In this document: piece by piece, positions 1 through 8,379 of the stretch
Numbering within the stretch: the first letter of the stretch is position 1
Layout of the letters: each line of letters starts with the position of its first letter
Source: Conoideocrella luteorostrata
Lineage: Eukaryota > Ascomycota > Sordariomycetes > Hypocreales > Clavicipitaceae
Reading direction: 5' to 3'
Length of the DNA stretch: 21,211 bases
NCBI GenBank assembly: GCA_032433595.1
Contig: JASWJB010000506.1
Coordinates: forward strand, 1 to 21,211
Program-made: the position numbers and the translations under genes
The notes under the pieces: generated by a model
The model's database searches: none
What the model saw: only the letters and a program-made list of their open reading frames with translations
Told to the model about the DNA's origin: nothing

Positions 1-180
1 CGATCTTGATGATCTCGATTCGCGAATGTGTCGCCCAGATGTCGAAAATCGGCGTTCTCGAATTGACGACACGGATTTTATCAGCTGCTGATAGGTCTGA
101 CCTTGTGGGATACCAGGTGGCTGATAACTAACTAGCTCCTTCCTCAACTTGGAAGAACCCGCAGCCCATGTCGTATTATA
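1..180 (-). CDS. Possible coding exon fragment running off the left edge (unrecognised, partial)
   Basis: On the minus strand one frame is open from a stop at 181-183 to the first base of the window, 60 codons with no ATG. It would therefore have to be an internal or 5'-spliced exon of a gene lying mostly to the left. The predicted peptide contains LVSYQPPGIPQGQTYQQLIK followed by a Ser/Arg-rich stretch (RERRFSTSGRHIRESRSSRS), which would be a disordered, phosphorylatable region if real. I do not recognise a family. An open run of 60 codons is only mildly unlikely by chance, and no splice acceptor near 130-180 stands out. Treat as a weak candidate. Confidence 0.2.
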
Positions 181-2273
181 TCATACATGCAATATGCTTG
201 GTTTCCTTCAAAGCCGTAGAAGCGCAGATTACATCGTTCTGCATCGAGTTTACCAACATCAAGCTGATAAAAGAGCTTTTGACCATTACTACCGAACCGA
301 CCTGATGACGGCTTGTTGACCAGTGATTATAACGGTCCGGCAAGTTTGCCTACCTGCCCTAGCAAACCGATCGAGCAGCAGTTATAGCGAGTACGGAGTA
401 CTAGTGCGGGTGCATGTCCAGCGGCCTGAGTTGCTTGACCAACGGTGCCACCCCACCCACTGCCACACCCACACCCACTCACTCGCTCACTGGAATGCCC
501 CGCTTGGTGGCATCTGGTCACAGCCGCCTGAGTAGCTGAACTGATTAGCTACCTGTACGGCAACTTACAGTACGGGTCAACTGGACTATTCACCGTAAAT
601 AGCCAATGTCTATGGTCTACCAGTCACTCCACCAGCGGCAGTGATAATGAATGAGCGTCGGCTACTTACGGTACTCTACCATGGACATCGATTCCGCCTC
701 TGCGCAACTCTCGCAGAATATCATGTCCTCCAGTTTCGGGGTTGTACAACAGTGTACTTCGTACCGAGGAAGGTACAATTAGTGACTATTCCTCGCTAGA
801 GACAATTAAAAGCCTCAGCAAGCCACCAAACACGTAAGCTTTCCATCGCTTGGCCAGCCGTAGCGCACGAGACACAACATCAAAAGCCACGAAAACGTCC
901 AAACAGTTGAGACGGTTGCACGGAGCTTGTCTATTCCCGTCCTGGACTTTGCGGCTGGGCTGGTGGGCTGGTTACCACGTCCTGCAACCACGGGAAGGAA
1001 GGGACATGGCTAAAATGGATGGATCCTGGTCGTCTCGGATGCGCCAGGGTCTATCCGCGACTGTAGGGACCCAATGCACGTCCGACCTGAAAGCCAAGAA
1101 CGTGCACAGGGATGGAGGCATCCTTGGCCCAATCAGCCTGACTGCAGCAATATGTTTCGATGCTGAGCCTCTGGAAGTTTTAGGTGTTGCACATATGTGT
1201 GGTCCGTCTCTGTACAACCCCGTACTTAGGTACAGAGAACCTAGTAACTATTATGTGTATGTCGTACTGATTCGGAGTACTGTGCTGTAGGCAGGACTGA
1301 CGAATGAGAAAAGCGGGAAAGACATGGCAGGAACGCGATATTGTGGGGAAAAGCAACGATCCAGAGGTCTACGGTGCGCGTCCAGGTGGGGGACAAATTA
1401 CGTGACCCTTCAAGGCTAACCAAACCACGCTGTAAAGGGTCGCGAAATTTGTCCCCCGCCTGGCGTCCTAACTAGCAATGACGCAGTCCCAAGTGCCCGA
1501 GTGTTGAAGGCAACTCCCTCTCAGCCACTACTACGTACTCCGTACTCTGTTCTGCGTACCCCATCCCCGCTTCCGCTGCCCACAAGCCGCCACAGGCGAG
1601 ACCAAACTGGACTGGCGCTGGCTTGGACTGGCCGAGCGATAAGACGACCAACTAACTAGCAGATGACGGCGAGCGTCTTCTGAGACAAATGCGAGAGACC
1701 TATGTAGTTAGTCCGTCTTCAGTCTCGGCAAGAACTGCGGAGTAAAGAGCACAGCCATGTGTCCCAAATACTTACCAATCTCTTTCCGATACGCATCTGA
1801 GCACAATATTTGCTCTGCTGGCGCGCATATGTACGGAGTATGTGCGTCGTGGATATCTAGGCTAGGTAACTGATTGGGGTATCGGTATCTGTCAAGGTGC
1901 ATTAGTTGCTTTGTAGTTCCAGTCAATCATGGTGACAGGAGCGCTGCTTGGGTTGGACCAGGCAACCAACCTGGGTGCCTGCAGCAGACTGCAATGCCGC
2001 ACTCCAACCTGCCTGATGCCAGACCCACTCTGCCACACAGAGTTTCTAGGCGCGGATAACACCAATTGGCCTTTCTTTTTCCTCATGTTTGGCTACCGCT
2101 GCATTGTGAGGGGTTGCCACACCAGTCGTTATATAATTTCTTTTCTTGTCTATTTTCTCGTGTTTTACGGAGTACTAGTCATGCTCTGCTGATGGGTTTT
2201 TTCCGTTTCTTTTTTTGTTGGCCTTCCTCCCGCTGTCTTGGTGCTTCTTCCCCGCTTCAAATTTGGTCCGAGG

Positions 2274-2288
2274 CCCCCCCCCCCCCCC
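2274..2288. repeat. C15 homopolymer
   Basis: A run of 15 C, followed after eight bases by a second run of 7 C at 2297-2303. It lies in a pyrimidine-rich stretch (about 2200-2300) of the gene-poor region. Length is prone to polymerase slippage and sequencing error. Confidence 0.9.
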
Positions 2289-4840
2289 AACGAGCACCCC
2301 CCCAAAAGACTTGAACGAAACCACCGACGCCGCCAAATGGGTATGTAAGTCAAACTTGCTGCCAAAACGCACCATGTAAGAGTCTAGATGCGCTCCTAGG
2401 CGCACTCCTTGACTCGGTCCTCGAACGTTTAGCACATCACATGGTCAGTAGACACGGCCGGACACAGTTGAGTTGCCTCTTCTTTCCGCCACTTTACCGA
2501 TACATGCTCCATACTACAAATATGGGCAAATTGCTTTCCGCAGATTGGCAAGACTGGATAAGATGTCATGGCTAGCGAGACGTAGGACCCTGATATTTAC
2601 GAGCTACTAGCCATGACACGGGCCATCAAGAGGTAGAGCAAATCAATGTTTGTTCACCTCGAATACAATGTAACTCGGTGTATTCGTCGTCACCGGGTTC
2701 TCTCGATTCAGCATTCCAGAAGCTTACATGCAATTATGTGCATAACCCATCCCAACCTCGGAGTACAATGACCTATACCAGACACTTTTCATGTCTCTGC
2801 CGGCGGTCAGCAAAGCAGCTGGCGTTGCACAGTGCAGTTTGATGGGTTTAAGCCAAATACGGTGCCTGTGTGTAGCACCTCGGCGTGATGGCTGCACACA
2901 AACTCAAGAACCCGTTGGCTAACAAGCCAGAATGGGAGCTGTGGTGTATGCCACCACCCCAAAGAAAGGGCGGATTGGCGTCACGGCTGATTCCACTTGT
3001 CCTGTTTTAAACCAACCAGTCCGGGGGATTTAGCTCCCCAACTACTCCGGTAGCTCTGGTTAGATGCCGCACTACGGAGGAGTCGCCTAGCACAACCAAA
3101 AAACCTGTCTGCCAGGCCCGTCCCTTGCCTGCGGTAGGTGGGACGCGGTACGGCTCGGACTATTAGCTTTGAATGACGATGCCGCCATCCACCAAGAACC
3201 AAAGTCTGAGTTTGTACTGTGAACTTACGACATTGGTTCACGAGCAGCCATGGAGCAGCGGCTACGTTTCGTTCTTCTTTCTCCTGATCAAGTTGCGTTC
3301 AATGCCCATGTATATCGCACCCAGAATAGCATACACTAAAAATTTTTTGTAGCAAACTTCATCAACCTGACCGCACCGCGGCACCGAGAAAAAGAACCCG
3401 CAATGCGGTGGTTTTCTTTTCTTTGAAAGTGGACTTTATTCCACCCTATCAGGAACTTGTCTTGGTTCTGTTACGGCCATGGTCATCCAGATGACGTGCA
3501 GATCTGTTTTCGATTGGCCCAAGCAGGTTGCCGTATGTATCTAAGCTATGTTATGAATACATAGGTTCAGCTACTAACCACGGAGTATTGCTAGCATCAT
3601 TGAATGGTATGACCACTGGCCTCAATTCGGGTCGCCTCATGATAATATGAGAAAATCCCGACTTAATTTACCCATCATTGTCGGTATGCCTTTTCCGGTA
3701 GCGAGGTTTCTATCCACAACATAAACTTTATCAATATTGTTTTTCTTTTTTTCTTTTTCTGCGCATTCCTTGATCAGCTGAGGCTCAGTGCCGGGCTCTC
3801 CCCCTATGCCGAAATGTTCGTTCAATATACAATATAATAGTATTATGAAGCCGGGCCTGGGGCCAGTCCTAGAGAAGTTGCCGTATGCTCAGAATGGTAA
3901 GTCGAACAGACAGACGTGCGATCCGGGGAAACTTGATAGGGCAAGCCGCTTAACAGGTATCGGGCTTTAGTTAGTCTCTTTCTCTCTTCTCGGGCAATCT
4001 CTTCGGGCAATCCTCGCGGTTTGAACCAAGCTCACCGTCTATTCTACTATAATACCACACCCTCTAGTTTGGTTCTCGGGAAGCCACTGTAGCTTCTCGA
4101 AAAGAAAACAAGGCTAAAAAAAAAATTTAAACAAAGAAGTACTACTCCGTACAATATCAGACACTACGGTGTACCATGGAAGCTTTGCAGGCAGGACGGA
4201 TGGGTACGCTCAGGCTCCCTTACTTAGTCTGAGAAAGCCGACTGGTCCGGTCCTGCACCGCACACCGATCCGCTTTGTCTGGCTACATACAACCTCTGGG
4301 GCCCGGTGACTGCTGCCGCGATAGGCGTCAAGACGCTCATATGACGCAAGCACCATATGCCAGTGCTTCATTTATCTTGTCTCCTTACGTCCCTGCTGTC
4401 ACTTCTCCGTACAGAATTGTACAGCATTAACGGCATTCTAGCCAAACTGCCTGCTGTTGCATTGGATGACCACCAGTACCACGATCCAGCATCTACATAT
4501 TACCGACGACGCTATTCGCGACAGAAACCTCCGCTGTACGGATAATTTAGCAGCCACAGCATCTAGTCTAAATCTTGACCAGGGGGTGTCGTGGTTCATT
4601 GGATGTTGGGGTAGTAAGAAGAAGCAGACCATTCACACAAATGCCGTTATCCAGCCGATGCGTGTAAAGCCATATCTAACTGAGACATTTCTTCAAAGCA
4701 CTTTCCTAAATGCTACCTCGGCTGGTTTAGAGTTCCGTAATGGGACGAAGGGCGGAAGGACGGGCAGCCACCATGACGTCGAGTCAAAGTGGGGGGGGAG
4801 GGCAATCTAGTTTTCATTCTGGAGTTCGACGACGTGATTA

Positions 4841-4920
4841 GGTGAGACGGGGTGGGACGGGATGGGATGGGATGGGATAGGATGGGATGGGATAGGATGG
4901 GATAGGATGAGATGAGATGA
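4841..4920. repeat. G-rich pentamer tandem array (GGGAT/GGATA type)
   Basis: About 80 bp built from degenerate 5-bp units: first GGTGAGACGG-like, then several GGGAT, then GATAG/GATGG and finally GATGA units. On the plus strand, GGGGTGGGACGGGATGGGAT and the two further GGGAT units give at least six G-runs of three or more separated by 1-2 bases. This meets the usual G-quadruplex pattern. A separate run of 8 G lies just upstream, near 4791-4798. The gradual change of unit along the array suggests ageing from the right end. No gene is attached to it. Confidence 0.85.
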
Positions 4921-5113
4921 AAAGAGGGTGAGTTAAATTGTGTCAATGCTCTGTCCAGCATTTGTGAATTGAGTTTGCTAGCTTCAGCCTTCATTCCAAA
5001 ACTGGGCACCCCGACGAGGGGGCTTATATCTCGGCTATGCCATGTGCCCAGATCCCCTGTCTAGCTGTCTCATCTCAGCCGATATCCAACAACACGTCTC
5101 GATTAACTACGGA

Positions 5114-5131
5114 GTGCTCCGTACGGAGCAC
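5114..5131. repeat. Perfect 18-bp palindrome made of two inverted CGGAG motifs
   Basis: GTGCTCCGTACGGAGCAC is identical to its own reverse complement. A further TACGGAG copy at 5108-5114 overlaps its left end, so three copies of the motif alternate in orientation within 24 bp. It belongs to the dispersed TACGGAGTAC family of this window. Confidence 0.85.
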
Positions 5132-6359
5132 AAAGGTGACGAGCCAACAAGCGGGATTGTGACCTCGCTCAACTTCGGAGCCGAAGGCACAACTGGCCAT
5201 GCGTCTGATTCCCGAATTTCCGAAAAATATATACGTCAGATTATTGCACTGCCTCTTGGCAGGTGGCGCTTATAGATGGTTTCGTTGCTGGCCAAAAACT
5301 TGAAACTACAATTTTATTGCGGCACTAAAAAGGAGAGAAACAAATTGGTGCCAGTGCCCTTTGCTACGGTATGAGATACATTGTGGGTATGTTCAGTTTT
5401 CGGTAGTCTGGAGGGGCGATAGTCGCACCAGATCATTTCTTAGCTGCAGCTTTTGCTGACAGCTCTGAATGACAGAATCATCACGTCACGAGGAATCACG
5501 GCTGGTATTGTGACATGTTCTGAATGTTCATGAATCATGAATAACACTACTGCATACTGCACTCCCTGGTGAGCTAGCTATTGACCAAACAAAAGCAGCA
5601 AACAGCATGGCGGTAATGCAGGTCGGGAGTTCATCCAGTCTCTCCTGACTACTATACATAACCTCCATTCACGACTGCAGCTTGACTATCAACAAAGGAG
5701 TTACAATAAAGGGAGGTATGCACATGTATGGAGTACATGAAGAGGTGCATGCGTCCTCCAACAAGTGTCATTTGCCCGGGCCTGCAGTATTGTGTCACCT
5801 GCAGTTCTTGAAATCCGTTTCAGAGACGGACAAGCCACCGGGCCCAGACTGCATTGCCTGGGGGCCTGGAACTTCTGCATAACGCTCTACAGTATCAAGC
5901 TTGGACAAGGTATTGACGGATTGACAGACCTCTCTGTGCGGGTATAACAAACATCGAATCGTTCATGTTTATGTCCCGCCACCCCCCTGGATGAACAGGT
6001 ATATGCTTGACGGGCCAACCTAAATGCCTCCTTTCGACCCCCCCTTCCGTCTTTTTCTTGTTATTGTTTCCTCCCGGACCCGGCGGTGCATGGAGAAGTC
6101 CGCTGTCAGCCGACCCACCGTTGCGGCTCTATTATCCACAAACGGGAGGAGGCGGCCCCTGAGGCTGCAACATGCCAGTGGCTATACATAACATCAGACG
6201 TTGTTGGTCGTCGGTCAAGTTTGGCGTTGGTAGTAGCAGGTAGCATTGTGATGTAGTGCACAATATTGGTGTGGAGACGTTGGAAGCATAAATCACTACT
6301 CTTGGCTTGTTTGCTTGGTCCTTACTTTCTTGTTTTTTTAAAAAAAAAGTAGAACAACC

Positions 6360-6397
6360 ACGGAGCACAGGATACGTACAATAGCACTGTGCTCCGT
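6360..6397. repeat. 11-bp inverted repeat with 16-nt loop, CGGAGCAC family
   Basis: ACGGAGCACAG at 6360-6370 is the exact reverse complement of CTGTGCTCCGT at 6387-6397. The stem consists of the variant motif CGGAGCAC in opposite orientations. A single further copy, CACGGAGCAC, lies at 6491-6500. Confidence 0.8.
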
Positions 6398-7023
6398 ACT
6401 CTAATACTGCGACGCAAGATTGCAGCTGTTAGGTTCTTTGCAACCAACAAGCCCGGATCTCCGCAGGGGAGTGGAAGGGAAAGAAGGATTCACGGAGCAC
6501 AATGAAAAAAATTACGCAAAGAGGAAGAGACGAAGCTGCACGTTCATGGGTTCCTCCAGCCGGGGAAACGATCCGGCTCGGCCCACCTGCACAGCGCAGC
6601 TGGGAGGGGTCGCATTGAGACCTGCGCTCTCTCGCATCTTTTCTCTGTCTTCGGAGAACCTACCTGTCTCGACTCGTCTGATCCAAGCAAGGCATTCGAT
6701 GAACCGGAAAATAGCCACTAAAAGGACGAATTACCCGACCGGTTTAAGATTGAAGGCGGACCCTCCCCTCTCCCCCTTCCTCCAAACAAAGGAAGAAAAT
6801 GACTGGACGAACAACGAGATATTCTCCTGCGTCTGTTCAATGCAGCAATTGACTAGTTAGGTAACTAACTAACCACTCCATACACCACGGAAGCAACTGT
6901 CCGTTCTCTTGTGGATCAATATTCTCGGTGTGGAGGTGTGGCTTGACCGGTCGCGACTATTTCATTGCTTGGCATCGGAATTTGAGGGCAGCTTTTTAAC
7001 GGGTTTGTGGACTGGGCACGTCG

Positions 7024-7082
7024 GTACGGAGTACTCCATATTGTACTCCGTATAGTACATGATTAATTGCACTCCGTACTCC
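7024..7082. repeat. Cluster of three TACGGAGTAC motifs, two forming a 10-bp hairpin
   Basis: TACGGAGTAC at 7025-7034 and GTACTCCGTA at 7043-7052 are perfect reverse complements separated by 8 nt. A third copy in the second orientation (ACTCCGTACTCC) lies at 7071-7082. This is the densest cluster of the dispersed motif. Other single copies are near 391, 1273, 1535, 1831, 2166, 2759, 3581, 4144, 4405, 7529 and 15648, none of them inside the four clear genes. Confidence 0.85.
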
Positions 7083-7814
7083 ATTGCGGTCAACACTAAG
7101 TAGATTAATAAACAGTACTGTACCGAACAAGTTACCGTACCGCACTGCACTGCAAGACACGCAGGACAACACGCGCGAGTATTCCGCAGGAACAATAAAT
7201 AGCTTGACACGTGCACTCCTGCAGCACAAAAAGAGGCAAAACAAAGAAAGGAAAGCCCCCCCTCCCACACAAAGAGGCTCTTTTACTTTCTTTTTGTACC
7301 GAGCAAAGCACATGGTTACAGAACACGTCCCCGTTCTCACGCAGTCTCCTGCGTAAGTAATATCGCAGCCTAGGCTGCCCACGGGATCCCGAACAAGCCT
7401 TCTTGTTTGCTTTTCCGCCTCGCCTTTCCCCCCACGTCCTCGCCACCTCACTCTCCCGAGACATTGAACAGGGCCTGAGCGGTGCGGCGGAAGCGCGGAG
7501 TGCATCAACAAAGAAAACCTGCTATAACTACGGAGCAAGACCCCCACTGTAATATACTGTGCGGAGCGTGCGCGGATAGGGTCCCCCCTTCTCTCGCTAT
7601 GGTATGGTAGGGCTTGCTGTAAATCTCCTACCACTACTGCGTATTGTATGCACACATGCAGTACTAGTATGCTCTTTGTCGACGTCTAGATCGGCGCAGT
7701 CGTATAAGTGTTGCGCTGGGGGGAGAAATCGGCGGAGAAAATCTTCCAGGGGATTCTTTGTTGCTGCGCGCGGGTTGAGCCGGGGGAGTCTTCCCGATCG
7801 AGATCCAGATGATT

Positions 7815-7827
7815 GGGGGGGGGGGGG
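7815..7827. repeat. G13 homopolymer
   Basis: Thirteen consecutive G on the plus strand, about 125 bp before the start of the weak ORF at 7952. Slippage-prone; the exact length should not be trusted from a single assembly. Confidence 0.9.
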
Positions 7828-7951
7828 TTGACTGTGACGAGCAGGTGATTGATCGTGATGGCATCAAAGCTTTGCGGAGTGCTCTGTGCGTGTTTGTTTG
7901 GTGATGGACGCTCCGGCCTCAAAGTAGGGGCACAGGGCACAGCTGCAATTG

Positions 7952-8242
7952 ATGGATGCCATGGAGAATGAAGATGTAATGTGGCTTGCTTGTCTGTTTG
8001 CCACTTGTACGATTGTCGCTGTTATGGCAGTACGATGCCCTCTGGTGTGGAAAGTTGATGGGGTTACTAGCAGAGCAGCTACGGGTCTTGAAGCAGTGAA
8101 GATGATTCTCAATGACATAACACCTATTTTGGAGAACCAAAGGTTCATGGAGTCGCATCCGTCCGCGTACGCCGTGCCACTTGTCCGAACTGGACATCGT
8201 GGCTTCTCCTGCGCTCTCTCAGTGCGACGACCATGTCCGTAA
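7952..8242 (+). CDS. Weak candidate: 96-residue ORF with one hydrophobic segment
   Basis: An ATG-initiated frame of 96 codons ending in TAA, convergent with the ABCC transporter whose stop lies 137 bp further on. The peptide starts acidic (MDAMENEDV), then has a hydrophobic stretch at about residues 10-32 (WLACLFATCTIVAVMAV) that could be a membrane helix or signal anchor, followed by a mixed hydrophilic tail. It has no recognised domain. The opposite strand is also open over much of the same interval, so the absence of stops may simply reflect base composition. It could instead be part of the 3' region of the transporter transcript. I lean against a real gene but record it because it starts with ATG and reads more like protein than the other intergenic ORFs. 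Confidence 0.22.
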   Translation: MDAMENEDVMWLACLFATCTIVAVMAVRCPLVWKVDGVTSRAATGLEAVKMILNDITPILENQRFMESHPSAYAVPLVRTGHRGFSCALSVRRPCP

Positions 8243-8379
8243 CTGTACATTTTCCTCTTGCAACCTGTGGAATAAATAACCAAAATATATAAAATGTCGC
8301 ACTCATGTATAAATACAGACTAGATGGAGAAAATGCGCCCCGAAACATCCCCCTTTTCGCCTTCTACAGTGTAACTAGC
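8243..8379. other. 3' flank of the ABCC transporter
   Basis: AT-rich spacer holding TATATA and poly-AT stretches around 8270-8305, consistent with 3' end formation for the minus-strand transporter. No canonical AATAAA was seen on the minus strand. Confidence 0.4.

Larger units (their letters stand above)
181..7951. other. Long gene-poor intergenic region
   Basis: Nearly 7.8 kb without a gene I can support. Open frames here of up to about 219 codons mostly start at TTG or GTG, run in overlapping sets on both strands, have odd compositions (Cys/Arg/Val or His/Pro-rich) and show no domain. No tRNA or 5S rRNA was recognised by eye. No transposase, reverse transcriptase or long terminal repeat was seen, and base composition is mixed rather than the strongly AT-rich DNA expected of heavily RIP-mutated repeats. 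What it does hold is short repeated motifs, homopolymers and a G-rich pentamer array, listed separately. It could be a large promoter or 5' leader for a gene to the left, a decayed insertion, or host to noncoding transcripts. The sequence alone does not decide. Confidence 0.6.

Noticed and set aside
850..1290. 146-codon plus-strand open frame
   Set aside because: TTG start, low protein-likeness, no motif, overlapped by an open frame on the other strand.
4010..4040. T-loop-like GGTTCAAACC on the minus strand, possible tRNA
   Set aside because: The flanking bases do not pair as a T-stem and no acceptor stem or A-box could be placed.
4466..4810. 114-codon plus-strand ATG ORF
   Set aside because: No domain; its end runs into the G-rich low-complexity DNA. 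Openness looks accidental.
4841..4920. Pentamer array as internal telomeric repeat
   Set aside because: The unit is GGGAT/GGATA, not the TTAGGG repeat usual in filamentous ascomycetes.
6420..6860. 146-codon plus-strand open frame
   Set aside because: TTG start, irregular composition, no domain, and no supporting splice or promoter context.
6996..7655. 219-codon minus-strand open frame
   Set aside because: Starts at GTG rather than ATG, Cys/Arg/Val-rich with no domain, overlaps other open frames on both strands, and part of it is just translated TACGGAGTAC copies.
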